Assembly: GCA_004292675.1 (NCBI GenBank)
Contig: RDXO01000024.1
Location: 1 to 64,000 of the forward strand
Source of the DNA: Alphaproteobacteria bacterium
Lineage (GTDB): Bacteria > Pseudomonadota > Alphaproteobacteria > Rickettsiales > UBA998
Direction of reading: 5' to 3'
DNA length: 64,000 nucleotides
The notes beneath the pieces were generated by a model, which did not search any database, had not been told where the DNA came from, and was given only the letters and a program-made list of their open reading frames with translations. Made by a program: the position numbers and the translations under genes. The stretch's first letter is position 1. Each line of letters opens with the position of its first letter. Below, piece by piece: positions 37,411 through 48,200 of the stretch.

Positions 37411-37537
37411 AGGATCTTCCCTTGTCTATACTTCAAAAATTATTGAAGTGCCCATTTTTTTACAGGCAGTATTGCCTAAAATGCGCAATAGATTTTTGGG
37501 ATTGAAAAAACAAAAAGTCCTATTAGGCGAAAAAACC

Positions 37538-38149
37538 ATGAAATTCTCTTTGTTTGCTACGGATGTTGCTCTTGTTGTGGAAGGTTTGGTGATTCGCACT
37601 CTCAACCCACTGATGAAAATTGGTGAGTTTGAGTTTCGTGGACATGCTATCCCGCTCTATTGGAGTGATGTCATGTATGCTTCACGGTTGCTTGACTACG
37701 ACATTTTTCCGATGCTGACCCGTGTCACGGTTTGTGACAAGAAGAAAGCAAGTCAAGCACGCGCATTCAAGTTATTCTTGATTGCGTCCGTTTTGGTACG
37801 TCGGATTGAAGGTATGCGTGTCAACCCCTATCGTGCGTGCGATAAGGTATGGCACATGCTTTTGATTCACACCTACCAGTACCGCCGCTTGTGTTACTGG
37901 AATTGTGGTTTCTTTGTGGAGCATGATCCAAAACTTCCTGCGGAAGAATTGGTTCGACTCTCTAACAGAGAGTATGAAACGCTTGCGCACATCGTGCAGA
38001 ATTGGACTGGAAAGAGTGATTATTTTTCCAGTGCCTTAGCGTCAAATTATTTGGCGGACGATAAGTTTGATGATCACACAGCGTGGTCTTTTCAAGCGGA
38101 GTTCGAGGGGATTGAAGGCGTGACGACTGTGAACGAAATTTTGCAGTAA
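37538..38149 (+). CDS. Hypothetical protein, about 203 aa
   Basis: Unrecognised. Soluble, with short hydrophobic patches, Cys and aromatic residues in the middle (WNCGFFVEHDPK) and an acidic C-terminus. The frame is open from a GTG at 37448, with further starts at 37481 and 37538. I prefer ATG 37538, which has an AGGCG-like site upstream, but the longer forms are possible. A terminator follows. Confidence 0.6.
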   Translation: MKFSLFATDVALVVEGLVIRTLNPLMKIGEFEFRGHAIPLYWSDVMYASRLLDYDIFPMLTRVTVCDKKKASQARAFKLFLIASVLVRRIEGMRVNPYRACDKVWHMLLIHTYQYRRLCYWNCGFFVEHDPKLPAEELVRLSNREYETLAHIVQNWTGKSDYFSSALASNYLADDKFDDHTAWSFQAEFEGIEGVTTVNEILQ

Positions 38150-38177
38150 CATCATTCTGTTAGTTTTGTGCCATGTG

Positions 38178-38208
38178 AAAGCACTACCATGGAGGTAGTG
38201 CTTTTTTT
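38178..38208 (+). terminator. Rho-independent terminator
   Basis: AAAGCACTACC and GGTAGTGCTTTTTTT form an 11-bp stem with a 5-base loop and a T-run. Follows the preceding hypothetical gene by 28 bp. Confidence 0.92.
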
Positions 38209-38290
38209 ACATTTAACCATTTTATTTCTTGCATTATAGGAATAATGAATATATAATGTACTTTCAATTATTTTACACTATGAAGTAACC

Positions 38291-38530
38291 ATGATTTATA
38301 CCATTGCTTGCGCTGGTACAGACGGAAAAGAAGACGGAAAAGAGATCATTGAAAAACACATATGTTCTTGCGGAGGCAAGATATTGTCGACATGTGTCGC
38401 CAATATACTTGTTGTTGATGCTGATCCTAAAGATGTCGTGGAAGTTGTAAATAGTTTGAAACCGTATTACCCAGAACAATATTTTCCTTGGAGGGTACGG
38501 GAGGGAGATTATTTCTCTCTTGTGAAGTAA
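38291..38530 (+). CDS. Small hypothetical protein, 79 aa
   Basis: Unrecognised. A compact soluble protein with three cysteines close together (C27, C25 region CSCGG, and STC) and a C-terminal segment in the style of a beta-alpha-beta fold. The upstream gene ends in a terminator and this gene has its own terminator, so it is probably expressed alone. The cysteines may bind metal, but the spacing matches no family I know. Confidence 0.6.
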   Translation: MIYTIACAGTDGKEDGKEIIEKHICSCGGKILSTCVANILVVDADPKDVVEVVNSLKPYYPEQYFPWRVREGDYFSLVK

Positions 38531-38537
38531 CATGAGC

Positions 38538-38570
38538 AAAAAAAGTCGATCCCCTGTGATCGGCTTTTTT
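38538..38570 (+). terminator. Rho-independent terminator
   Basis: AAAAAGTCGATC and GATCGGCTTTTTT form a stem with one G-T pair and a T-run, 8 bp after the small gene. Confidence 0.88.
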
Positions 38571-38672
38571 GCTATTAGTGCATTAGCCCCCAAAAAAATA
38601 ACACTTGGCAAATGATCAAAATAGATTATAAAGCAGATCACATACTTACAGAACAAACTATGTGCGGATTTT

Positions 38673-41036
38673 GTGATTAAAAAAATACTAATGATAATCC
38701 TACGCCCCTTATGGCGTAGACGATATGGGATGTTGCGGCGCATACGTTTTGTGTCAGGCTGGTTGCTAAAAAACTTAGGAATGCTACCACTTTCACCGCG
38801 TGTAAAAATGGCGATTCATGATATAATGATGCTTGCCATATCCTCATTGATTGTGCAGAGTCGCACCTATCAAGCGTGGCAAACATCAGCTTCTGGAACG
38901 CGCCGTGTGCAGCGTTTGCTTGCAGGGGATAAAGATACGCAGCTTCCCGATGCATTATTGCCCTATGCTCCTTATGCGGAACTTTGGGATGCACTAGAAG
39001 CACGCCCTATGCGCGAAGATGTCCCATGCATCGATGTGATTATCCCCGTCTATCGTGATTATGATCAATCGTTGAATGCGATGTATCGTGCGATAGAAAC
39101 ACGTATCCATAATAAGACACCCTATCGGGTGGTAGTCATCAATGATTGCTCTCCTGATGCACAACTCACGGAAGCATTGCGATCACTCGCGCAACGTCAC
39201 TTATTCACCCTAATGGAGAATCAAGAAAATCTTGGCTTTGTGAAAACAGTGAATAAAGCGATGCGTCTAGAGCCTAGCCGTGATGTGGTGTTGTTGAATT
39301 CGGATACGGAAGTGTATCATGATTGGTTGGATCGTATGATTGCTGCATCGGCTTCTCATCCACGTGTGGCAACAATCACGCCTTTTTCTAATAATGCGGA
39401 AATATGCAGCTATCCGTATTTTGTTCGCGCCAATATGATGGCGTTAGAATGTGAGTATGCAACCTTGGATAGCCTCGCTGCGCACGTCAATCATGGTGCG
39501 GTTGTGGCAGTTCCCACGGGCATTGGCTTTTGTATGTGGATTGCCCGTGCCGCACTTGATGTGGTGGGATATTTTGATGAAGAACATTTTGGCAAGGGCT
39601 ATGGTGAGGAAAATGATTTTTGTTGCCGTACCACTGCGCATGGTTTTGTGCATCTTATGGCGTGCGATGTCTTTGTGCGTCATGTCGGTGGGTCTTCATT
39701 TGGAAGCAGTAAAAACAAGCTAATCGCAAAAAACTATCAGATATTATGTGGGTTGCATCCAGAATATCATGGTCAGGTACAGGATATTCTTCGTCGTGAT
39801 CCGATGGCGATCTATCGTCAAGCCTTAGATGTTGCGCGTATCGATGCCTATTGGCAGAGCCAACATTATACTAAAGGCGCGATCATGATGGTTAATCATA
39901 CGCTTGGAGGTGGCACAGAGCGTCATATGCGTGAGATGATTGCATCATGTGCGGGGGATGCCATCCCGTGCATTATCCTCACACGTGATCCTGATGATGA
40001 GGATGTATTGATGTTGCATGTAGAGGGGGTGCAGCCCACCCCGAATCTATCGTTCCGTATGAGTCATGATCATGCAGCGATGTTGGATGTGTTGCGTCGT
40101 CTCAATATACGCCATATGCATGTGCATCATCTCATTCATTTTCCGTCACGCATCATGGAATATCTGCGTAGCCTAAGCCACGATTTAGGCATTGCCTATG
40201 ACATGACGCTACATGATTATTTCCCCATTTGCCCGCGTGTGAATCTGATTGATGATTCGGGCTATTATTGTGGTGAACCTGCGGTGACGACATGCGAACA
40301 ATGTGTGCGCTCGCATTATTCCTTTGTGGGGAATCATTCCGTATGGGAATGGCGGTTTCGCTATGCAGAGTTTTTGGGGCAAGCACGGCGCGTCTTTGTT
40401 CCCAGCGAAGATATGCACCAGCGCATGATGCAGCATATGCCGCATCTTAACTATGCGGTGCGCGTTCATGCGGAGCGTTTTGATGATGTGCCATTAGCAC
40501 GCACCATGCCACGTATGCACGGGGAACGCCTGCGTGTCGCGGTTGTCGGAGCATTGTCACGCATTAAAGGTTCGGCAGTGCTTGAAGCGTTGGTGCGTGA
40601 TGTAGCGGGGCGCGATTGCGCGATTGATTATACGATTATTGGTTATACGGATAATGCTGCACTCACCAAAGGTTTACCGCATTGCCATGTGACGGGGGCA
40701 TATAAGGAACATGAGATTGGGCAGTATCTTGAAGATGTTGCCCCGCATCTTATCTTGATTCCCAGCCTATGGCCAGAGACCTATTGCTATGCTCTTTCCA
40801 TTGCGTGGCGGTTTGGTATCCGCCCCGTGGTGTTTGATATTGGTGCGCCCGCTGAGCGTGTGCGTGCGCTTGGTGCAGAGGGGGGGGACGTGTTGCCTTA
40901 TGCATGGGTGCATGAACCGCAGCGGATTAATGATTGGTTGGCGCAGCAAGGCTATCACTCGCAGCCCCTTGTACGCCCTGAAACGGTGACATATGCTTCG
41001 ATGCAGGATGATTATTATGGGGAGTTGGTGTTGTAG
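38673..41036 (+). CDS. Two-domain glycosyltransferase (GT2 plus GT-B)
   Basis: 787 aa. The first catalytic domain (about 115-335) is GT2: DVIIPVYRDYDQSL, the nucleotide pocket VVINDCSPD, the DxD-like NSDTEV, and a late RHVGG-F. The second half (about 400-785) is a GT-B-type domain with NHTLGGGTERHMREM near its start and the donor-site segment PSLWPETYCYALSIA near its end. Such fusions build polysaccharides or rhamnan-like surface glycans. The GTG start is followed by an ATG at 38691 as an alternative. It stands alone here; the acceptor is unknown. Confidence 0.88.
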   Translation: MIKKILMIILRPLWRRRYGMLRRIRFVSGWLLKNLGMLPLSPRVKMAIHDIMMLAISSLIVQSRTYQAWQTSASGTRRVQRLLAGDKDTQLPDALLPYAPYAELWDALEARPMREDVPCIDVIIPVYRDYDQSLNAMYRAIETRIHNKTPYRVVVINDCSPDAQLTEALRSLAQRHLFTLMENQENLGFVKTVNKAMRLEPSRDVVLLNSDTEVYHDWLDRMIAASASHPRVATITPFSNNAEICSYPYFVRANMMALECEYATLDSLAAHVNHGAVVAVPTGIGFCMWIARAALDVVGYFDEEHFGKGYGEENDFCCRTTAHGFVHLMACDVFVRHVGGSSFGSSKNKLIAKNYQILCGLHPEYHGQVQDILRRDPMAIYRQALDVARIDAYWQSQHYTKGAIMMVNHTLGGGTERHMREMIASCAGDAIPCIILTRDPDDEDVLMLHVEGVQPTPNLSFRMSHDHAAMLDVLRRLNIRHMHVHHLIHFPSRIMEYLRSLSHDLGIAYDMTLHDYFPICPRVNLIDDSGYYCGEPAVTTCEQCVRSHYSFVGNHSVWEWRFRYAEFLGQARRVFVPSEDMHQRMMQHMPHLNYAVRVHAERFDDVPLARTMPRMHGERLRVAVVGALSRIKGSAVLEALVRDVAGRDCAIDYTIIGYTDNAALTKGLPHCHVTGAYKEHEIGQYLEDVAPHLILIPSLWPETYCYALSIAWRFGIRPVVFDIGAPAERVRALGAEGGDVLPYAWVHEPQRINDWLAQQGYHSQPLVRPETVTYASMQDDYYGELVL

Positions 41037-41112
41037 TCACGTGCAAAAAAAGAAAGGACCCTGAAAGGATATAGCCCGAGGGGGGTATAATCGTCTCAGA
41101 GCCCAATCTTTA

Positions 41113-41143
41113 GATTGCTAGATTAGGAATCTAGTAATCTTTT
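41113..41143 (+). terminator. Hairpin with T-run after the glycosyltransferase gene
   Basis: GATTGCTAGATT and AATCTAGTAATC pair with one mismatch and are followed by TTTT on the + strand. It lies at the foot of the converging 49-aa gene, so it may block read-through from the left. Confidence 0.55.
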
Positions 41144-41291
41144 AGCAACGGCATTTGTCGAAAGGCCGTTTGCATCCGTCGCAAATTTCATCTTCCTCTA
41201 TCCAAATAGAATTTAGAGATTGAGAGATGGCGTTCAAAGAGATTTGAACTTTTTGTGCAGAAACGGAAGCGGAAGCAGTAGTTACGGTCAT
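41142..41291 (-). CDS. 49-aa Cys-rich small protein
   Basis: An ATG at 41291 (leftward) opens a 50-codon frame ending in TAA. The product has a Ser/Ala/Thr-rich N-terminal helix-like part and a C-terminal tail with C37-xx-C40 and C47-x-C49 (CDGCKRPFDKCRC), the spacing of a small zinc knuckle. AGGAC sits 11 bp upstream of the ATG. A near-consensus promoter lies 120 bp upstream, with two hairpins between. It is too short for usual gene callers and I do not recognise the family. Confidence 0.7.
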   Translation of the reverse strand: MTVTTASASVSAQKVQISLNAISQSLNSIWIEEDEICDGCKRPFDKCRC

Positions 41292-41335
41292 GATCTGAAT
41301 CGTCCTAAAATAAACAACTGAACATGCCCTTAGTT

Positions 41336-41392
41336 TTTACACTGTAGTGTAAATAAAACAGTGGGTGCTTGATTAGTTTTTATGTAATCAAG
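41336..41392 (-). promoter_or_regulatory. Structured 5' leader of the 49-aa gene
   Basis: Two perfect inverted repeats follow the promoter: TTTACACT/AGTGTAAA at 41336-41353 (2-bp loop) and CTTGATTA/TAATCAAG at 41368-41392 (9-bp loop). They lie between the -10 box and the coding start and could control the mRNA, or one may bind a regulator. No known riboswitch pattern is evident. Confidence 0.5.
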
Positions 41393-41410
41393 GAAACTAG
41401 GTACAAGTGT

Positions 41411-41439
41411 AGAATAGCAAATATAGAGGGACTTGTCAA
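41411..41439 (-). promoter_or_regulatory. Strong sigma70-type promoter of the 49-aa gene
   Basis: Read leftward, TTGACA at 41439-41434 is followed after 17 bp by TATTCT at 41416-41411. This is one of the closest matches to consensus in the window. Confidence 0.75.
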
Positions 41440-41527
41440 TAATAATTAATCGTAAAAATGCAAATAATCCCAAATGTAGTGAATTTTTATTATATAGTGT
41501 TTGTTTCTTATCCATGTCATAGTATAG

Positions 41528-41560
41528 TTGCTGGATGCCTGCCTTACGCTAAGAATGACG
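41528..41560. repeat. Right half of the GTCATACC repeat
   Basis: CTGGATGCCTGCCTTACGC followed by AAGAATGACG matches the right half of the elements at 51847 and 53555. The left half is missing. Confidence 0.7.
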
Positions 41561-41565
41561 ACTAT

Positions 41566-42858
41566 CTAACCCAAAAATGGATCGCGCACTAAAATCGTAT
41601 CTTCACGTTTCGGGCTAGTCGAGAGCATGGCAACGGGGCATTCAATCAGTTCTTCAATGCGTCGAATATATTTAATGGCAGCAGCGGGAAGGTCTTTCCA
41701 TGTGCGGCAACCATGCGTTGTATCGCTCCATCCTTCAATGGTTTCATAAATAGGCTCAACATGTGCTTGCGCGTTTTGCCCTGCAGGGAAATAATCGAGC
41801 GTGCGATCACCTAAACGATAACCAACGCAAATACGCAATTCATCAAGCCCATCAAGCACATCCAACTTGGTGAGTGCAATACCGTTTAAGCCACCAATAT
41901 GCACGGCTTGGCGTACCATGACGGCATCAAACCAACCGCAACGACGCGCTCTTCCTGTGACTGTGCCGAATTCATGCCCACGTTCCCCAAGCCTTTTGCC
42001 AATATCATCAGTAAGTTCTGTAGGGAATGGGCCGCTACCAACGCGGGTGGTGTAGGCTTTGGTGATGCCCAGCACATAGTTTAATGCGCCAACTCCCATA
42101 CCGCTACCTGTTGCAGCGCAGCCTGCAATCGTGTTGGATGAGGTAACAAATGGATATGTGCCATGATCAATATCAAGCATCGTACCTTGCGCGCCTTCAA
42201 ATAAGATATGTTTGCGCTCCATGCTTGCTTGGCGCAATACACGCCATACAGGGCGTGCATGGCTAAGGAGTCGTGCGCTGATGCTACGCAAGCCATCCAG
42301 CAATTCTGCTTTATTGATGGGCGGAAGTTCGGCATAATCCATCATCACGGCGTGGTAGGCAAGCAGGCTATCCACTTTCGATGCAAGCACTTCAGGTTCT
42401 CCAAGATCGCATACGCGAATCGCACGGCGACCAATTTTATCTTCATAGGCAGGGCCAATACCACGATTGGTTGTGCCAATTTTTGATGCACCACGGAGTT
42501 TTTCCCCAATGCCATCCATATGTTGATGCACAGGTAGAATCAGTGCGGCATTATCCGCAATCATCAGATTCTCAGGCGTAATATGCAAGCCTTGCGCACT
42601 CACCCGCTCTATTTCAGTGAATAATGCATGAGGATCAATCACCACGCCATTGCCGATGATGCTCAGTTTATTTGGGCGCACCACACCAGAGGGCAGCAAA
42701 CTTAATTTGTAGGTTACGCCATCAACCACCAACGTATGCCCAGCATTATGCCCCCCTTGAAAGCGGACAATCACTTCAGCGCGTTCACTCAACCAGTCAA
42801 CGACTTTTCCTTTACCTTCATCACCCCATTGTGATCCAATTACTGCGACATGTGTCAT
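41566..42858 (-). CDS. purA: Adenylosuccinate synthetase
   Basis: First step from IMP to AMP, using GTP and aspartate. The GDEGKGK loop sits at residues 12-18, GHNAGHT at 40-46, and the TTTRGIGPAY-like segment [13 protein letters not shown] at about 127-139. 430 aa is complete. It lies 34 bp downstream of hisZ in the same direction; a hisZ-purA order is common in alphaproteobacteria. Confidence 0.98.
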   Translation of the reverse strand: MTHVAVIGSQWGDEGKGKVVDWLSERAEVIVRFQGGHNAGHTLVVDGVTYKLSLLPSGVVRPNKLSIIGNGVVIDPHALFTEIERVSAQGLHITPENLMIADNAALILPVHQHMDGIGEKLRGASKIGTTNRGIGPAYEDKIGRRAIRVCDLGEPEVLASKVDSLLAYHAVMMDYAELPPINKAELLDGLRSISARLLSHARPVWRVLRQASMERKHILFEGAQGTMLDIDHGTYPFVTSSNTIAGCAATGSGMGVGALNYVLGITKAYTTRVGSGPFPTELTDDIGKRLGERGHEFGTVTGRARRCGWFDAVMVRQAVHIGGLNGIALTKLDVLDGLDELRICVGYRLGDRTLDYFPAGQNAQAHVEPIYETIEGWSDTTHGCRTWKDLPAAAIKYIRRIEELIECPVAMLSTSPKREDTILVRDPFLG

Positions 42859-42892
42859 ATAATCTGTTGCTCCATAAATTTTATATTAGATA

Positions 42893-43951
42893 TTATTCAA
42901 ATGTTACCCGAGATGCAAGAGTAGGTTGGGTGGCATGGATAGTAACCGTACCTTCATCACGCCACGCTTTGCCTTGTGCATAGCTTGTCGTAGCACTAAG
43001 ATGCTGCATGGGTGGTGAGGGTGGTATGTTCAGTGCCGTGTCAATCAACCGATCAACATAGAATGTCACACCGCACCCAGAAATATGATGATCAAGGCGA
43101 TAATTCCCGCCACGCGCTAGTTCTTGTCGTGTGGCGCAATCCAGTAGGGTAAAGCATACCCCTTCATGATAATCAAACCCTAAGCTATCAAAAGGATCAT
43201 ATAAGAAGGTCACATGCGCAAAGCGTTGCTGTATTTCTTTTTGAAGTTCGCACATATGGTTGATCATTTCTTGTGCGCTCGCAGGCAAGCCATCTGTCAC
43301 CACAGTACCATGCAAAAGGTCTAAGGTCTGTTGTTTGTAGGGCATCGCTTCGGGCAGTGATCCCATATCTTTATGGATAATTGCTTTGTGAATAATCGCT
43401 TGTGAAGCGGGCAAGCAATGATGGAATAACGCCTCAAACAGCCCCGCAAGTGAGAAACTCACCACTAATTGATTGAGTCCGAGCAATTCAAGCGATTCAA
43501 GAGCGGCCGTGAGTACTTCAAGAGAAGAAATATGGCTACGTTGCCCGATCATCTCAATGCCCGCTTGGCGTAGTTGCCTTTTAGGGGAAAGCCCCGAGGG
43601 CGCAACACGCAATACTTGCCCAGCATAAGAAAGACGCAACACTGAGGGTGCATCTTTTTGGTGCAAGCGTGAACGGGCAATACGTTCAATTTGTGGGGTA
43701 ATATCCGCACGCACCGCCATCATGCGTTGCGAGGCATTATCCATGACACGAAAACTATTATATTGATGCGCCGCCCCTTTGCCAGAAAGCAAGGTATCTT
43801 CAAACTCCATCAAGGGCGGTGCTACTTGTGCATAGCCAAATAAAGTGAATCGATCCAATAGCTTATTGGTGACGTGGCGATCATACTCTGTCGCAGGAGT
43901 GAGGCTATCTTGTAGCCCAGAGGGCAAAAGCGGTGCAGTGTATAATGTCAT
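42893..43951 (-). CDS. hisZ: ATP phosphoribosyltransferase regulatory subunit HisZ
   Basis: A histidyl-tRNA-synthetase-like protein that partners the short form of HisG at the start of histidine synthesis. Class II motifs 1 and 2 are present (APPLMEFEDTLLSG, RADITPQIERIA, RLSYAGQVLR) but the anticodon-binding domain is absent, as expected at 352 aa. It implies a short hisG elsewhere. Its upstream region is shared with the divergent RND genes. Confidence 0.9.
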   Translation of the reverse strand: MTLYTAPLLPSGLQDSLTPATEYDRHVTNKLLDRFTLFGYAQVAPPLMEFEDTLLSGKGAAHQYNSFRVMDNASQRMMAVRADITPQIERIARSRLHQKDAPSVLRLSYAGQVLRVAPSGLSPKRQLRQAGIEMIGQRSHISSLEVLTAALESLELLGLNQLVVSFSLAGLFEALFHHCLPASQAIIHKAIIHKDMGSLPEAMPYKQQTLDLLHGTVVTDGLPASAQEMINHMCELQKEIQQRFAHVTFLYDPFDSLGFDYHEGVCFTLLDCATRQELARGGNYRLDHHISGCGVTFYVDRLIDTALNIPPSPPMQHLSATTSYAQGKAWRDEGTVTIHATQPTLASRVTFE

Positions 43952-44009
43952 AATATGTGAACGGCAGTATAATTAATGGTCAGAAATCATAAGAACATCA
44001 TATCCTTAC

Positions 44010-44038
44010 TTGACGAACTACAAGGTTTATTCTATTTC
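44010..44038 (+). promoter_or_regulatory. Candidate promoter of the RND operon
   Basis: TTGACG at 44010-44015 and TATTTC at 44033-44038 with 17 bp spacing, 42 bp before the adaptor gene. Confidence 0.55.
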
Positions 44039-44079
44039 TCTATTCAGGTCAATGCACGTTACGACATTGAGAGCAAAAA

Positions 44080-45273
44080 ATGCGAACAAAAAATGTGATC
44101 GTAGCAGCATCATACAGCGGAATCTCTATGCGTCAATGGTATAAAAAACTTTCTCCTCAACAACGTGTTGCTTTGTGCATCACCATCATCACCTGCCTAT
44201 GGGTAGGATCAGGGGTTGTGGTCTCAGAACGCAATCAAGAAAAATCCAGCATGATGCCCAAAGCATCAAATCTATCAGAGCAGGAGATGCGCTTAGTGGT
44301 ACGCCGTAGCCAAGCGCAGCACGTGCAACGTATGGCAACGGTGCAAGGGCAGCTCAAGCCATCGAAAGATGTGAAGATCATGGCACAAACTTCAGGCGAA
44401 GTGAAAGAAGTGATCGCGAAGGAAGGGCAGAAGCTCAAAGCGGGTGATGCGATTGTACAGCTTGACATGCAGGATAGGCAAGAACGCTTAAAGGCAGCCT
44501 ATGCATCCTTAACCTTCCGTGAAAAAGAGTTTGAAGCACGCCGTAAACTTTATGCCAAGGGCTATGAATCTGCTCTCACACGCGCTCGATCTTCAGCAGA
44601 ATTAGAACAAGCGCGGGCGGATATTTTACGCATGAAACAAGAAATTGGTTTCACTAAAGTCATCGCGCCGTTTGATGGTGTAGTGGAATCAATTCATGTT
44701 GAAGTCGGTGATTTTGGGGGGATTGGCGTTTTTGGTGCAGAAGGTGCGGTGGCGCGTATGGTGGCACTTGATCCGATGTTGGGTGTTGGGCATATCAGCC
44801 AAGCGGATCGTTCATTTGTTGATGAGGCAGCTCCGATCCGTGTGATATTAGCAGATGGTAGCGAGCATGTCGGGCGGTTATCGATGCTTGCGCATGTGGC
44901 GGAGGATGAAACGCGCAGCTATCCTATAGAAGTGATGTTGGATAATCCTGAAACAAAGCTGATTGCGGGGCAGAATATCACCATTAAAGTACCGCTTGAT
45001 TATGCGCAGGGGCATTATATTCCATCATCAGCACTGTCATTGGATGATGCGGGGGTGATACGTGTTAAAACGCTTGATGAACATTCCAAGGTACGTGCGC
45101 ACACGGTGGAGATATTATCTGAAGATGCAGAGGGTGTATGGGTGAGCGGGTTAGAAGAACATGCGCAGATTCTCATTGCAGGGCATCATTATGTCACAGA
45201 GGGCATGAAGATTGCGCAGGCGCGGTTGACGTTTGAGCCAACCCCTCAAGAAGCCTTGATATTTGATCAATAA
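44080..45273 (+). CDS. RND efflux periplasmic adaptor subunit
   Basis: Membrane-fusion protein that links the RND pump to an outer membrane channel. One N-terminal membrane segment (about 32-48) follows a basic stretch. A lipoyl domain (GQLKPSKDVKIMAQTSGEVKEVIAKEGQKLKAGD split across about 87-125) flanks a short coiled hairpin (about 130-185), then the beta-barrel and membrane-proximal domains. 397 aa. The permease gene starts 11 bp after its stop. Confidence 0.93.
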   Translation: MRTKNVIVAASYSGISMRQWYKKLSPQQRVALCITIITCLWVGSGVVVSERNQEKSSMMPKASNLSEQEMRLVVRRSQAQHVQRMATVQGQLKPSKDVKIMAQTSGEVKEVIAKEGQKLKAGDAIVQLDMQDRQERLKAAYASLTFREKEFEARRKLYAKGYESALTRARSSAELEQARADILRMKQEIGFTKVIAPFDGVVESIHVEVGDFGGIGVFGAEGAVARMVALDPMLGVGHISQADRSFVDEAAPIRVILADGSEHVGRLSMLAHVAEDETRSYPIEVMLDNPETKLIAGQNITIKVPLDYAQGHYIPSSALSLDDAGVIRVKTLDEHSKVRAHTVEILSEDAEGVWVSGLEEHAQILIAGHHYVTEGMKIAQARLTFEPTPQEALIFDQ

Positions 45274-45284
45274 GGAATCATCCT

Positions 45285-48200
45285 ATGATGGATAATTTGA
45301 TTAGCTTATCCATTCGTTCGCACCGGGTCGTACTCATGATGCTTGCATTCATTATGATTGCAGGTAGCGTGACGTATGTGCAGATTCCTAAAGAATCCTC
45401 CCCCGATGTACAAGTGCCGATCATTTATGTGTCTATGTTTTTAGAAGGCATATCACCAGAAGATGGGGAACGATTGCTCATCCGCCCTATGGAGAAACAG
45501 TTGCGCACGATTGATAATGTCAAAAACATGACAGCAACGGCGCAAGAAGGGTTTGCCTCCGTGACGCTGGAATTTCGTGCGGGTTTTAATCCTGATGCCG
45601 CATTGGCGGATGTACGGGCAGCGGTGGATATTGCTAAGGCAGAATTGCCTGCAGAAGCGGATGAACCTAAGGTTAATGAGGTGAATTTTAGCCAGTTCCC
45701 TGTGGTGAATGTGGTGTTGAGTGGTAATACGGATGAACGCACCCTTATCACATTGGCGCGACGTTTGCGTGATGATATTGAGGGCGTGAGTGCCGTACTG
45801 GAGGCAAAAATTGCAGGGGAGCGCGAGGAGGTGCTAGAAATCCTCATCGATCCACGTACCCTAGAGGGCTATAATATCAACCCTGCGGAAGTGTTGCGCC
45901 GTGTGCAGAATAACAACATCTTGATTGCTGCGGGGCAGATGGATCATGATCATGGTCAGTTTCGCATCAAACTTTCAGGACTCATCGAGAATGCGAAAGA
46001 TTTGATGCATATCCCGATTATCAACACCAAAGATAAGGTGGTGGTGTTGAAAGATATTGCTACCATACGCCGAACCTTCAAGGATGCCCAAAGCCATGCA
46101 CGCATTAATGGTAAGCCCTCCGTGGGGATTGCCGTATCAAAACGCGCAGGGGCGAATCTGATTGATACGATTGCCGAGGTGAAAAAGGTGGTGGATCGTG
46201 AACGTGCCTATTGGCCATCGTATATTGAGGTGTCCTATACGCAAGATACCTCCGATGAGGTGCGTGAGATGCTTAGCGATTTAGAAAACAACATTGTGTT
46301 TGCGGTGTTGTTGGTGTTGTTGATGGTGCTATTGACAATGGAAGTCCGCTCCGCCTTGTTGGTGGCAAGTTCTATTCCTGCCTCATTTTTGATGGGGGTA
46401 TTGGTGCTTGGCATGATGGGATATACGATGAACATTGTGGTATTGTTCAGCATGATTCTTGCCTCAGGGATGGTGGTGGATGCCGCGATTGTGGTGTGTG
46501 AATATGCTGATCGCTTGATGCATCAACACGGTTTTACCCCAAAACACGCCTTCCAACGTGCAGCAAGCCGCATGTTTATGCCGATTTTCTCAAGTGTCTT
46601 GATGGGGATATTGGTGTTTCTCCCTTTGCTCTTTTGGCCGGGGATTGTTGGGCAGTTCATGAAATATATGCCAATTACTATGATTGTGGTATTATTCGCA
46701 TCCCTCATTGTGGCATTGATCTTTATTCCGACGATGGGTGCGGTGATGCGTAGTAAAAAAGTGGTGCGCATCTTTATAGAAGGTGAGGATGAGCATGAAA
46801 TCATGTCCGATCACCCCTTTACGCAGCGTTATGTTGCCTTGCTGAAACGCATATTGCACCGTCCGTGGCGCACCGTATGTATACAAGTAGGCGGGGTGTT
46901 TGCCGTCTATGCCATCTTTTTCTTTGCAGGGCCGGGCGTAGAATTCTTTCCAGATATTGAACCTAAAAATGCTAATATTTTAGTGCGTAGTGTGGGGAAT
47001 CTTTCATTAGAAGAAAAAGATCGCATTATGAAGCAGGTGGAAAAGCGTATTGCCCCCTTAAAAAATGAGGTGCGTTTTTTCTTCACGCAAGCAGGAGCAA
47101 CCACGGTACGCGATATTCCATTGGATACGATTGGCATTGTGCAGCTTGAATTTGTATCATGGCGGTATCGTCGCCCTGCTGCTGAGATATTAAATGATGC
47201 ACGGCAGCGTCTTATGGATTTATCAGGTGTGATCATTGAAACAGCTAAGCAGCAAGAAGGGCCGCCAACGGGTAAGGCATTGCAACTTGAATTTTCAAGC
47301 CGTGATCCCGATCGTATCGCGCCGATGGTAACACGTGTCGTGGATGCGCTTGCGAAGGTTGAGGGCTTGCGAGACATAGAAGATGATCGCCCTAAACCTG
47401 CTATTGAGTGGGAATATGAGGTTGATCGCGAAAAAGCAGGGCGCAATGATGTCTCCGTAGCGCAAATAGGGCAAGTGTTGAAATTGGCAACCAATGGCGT
47501 GAAAGTGAATGCATTCCGCCCTGATGATGCCGATGATGAAATTGATATTGTGGTGCGCTTTCCTGAAACATTTCGTACCTTGGATCAATTAGCGCAGCAA
47601 CGTGTATTCACGTCCGTGGGATCATTAGAGCCTATCAGCAATTTTGTGAAGCGTGTAGCAAAAAACGCGATCACGACTATTCAGCGTTCAGAAGGGCTAC
47701 GCACCATGACCATCAAAGCTGATGTTAAAGAGGGTGTGGTGGTGGATAGCAAGGTGCAAGAAGTCGCAGATTTACTCAAAACCTTAGAGCTTGATCCTGA
47801 AGTATCCATCCGTTTCAAAGGCGAAGATGAAGAACAAAAAGAGGCGATGCAGTTTTTAAGCATAGCCTTTGCGATTGCATTATTTGCGATGGTGGTATTG
47901 CTCACGGCACAATTTAATAGCTATTACCGTATGTTCGTGATTATGACAGGGGTGTTTTTATCCACGGGTGGGGTATTGATTGGGCATCTGATCAGTGGTG
48001 CGCCTTTTGGTATTGTGATGAGTGGGGTAGGGGTGATTACTCTTGCAGGTGTGGTGGTGAATAATAATATTATTCTGATTGATACATTTGATGTATTGCG
48101 CAAACAAGGAATGAAGGTGCAAGATGCGTTGTTGCTCGCGGCATCGGTGCGCCTTCGTCCTATTTTACTTACCGCAGGGACGACTGTGTTGGGTTTGATT

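Noticed and set aside
41040-41110. GC-rich stretch resembling part of a tRNA or small RNA
   Set aside because: No acceptor stem or T-arm can be folded, and there is no CCA-adjacent pairing. It may be transcribed as the glycosyltransferase 3' end.
45425-45847. Long leftward open frame antisense to the RND permease (also 46907-47494 and others)
   Set aside because: These frames are mirror images of a highly conserved gene and have Ser/Arg/Thr-biased composition typical of antisense frames.
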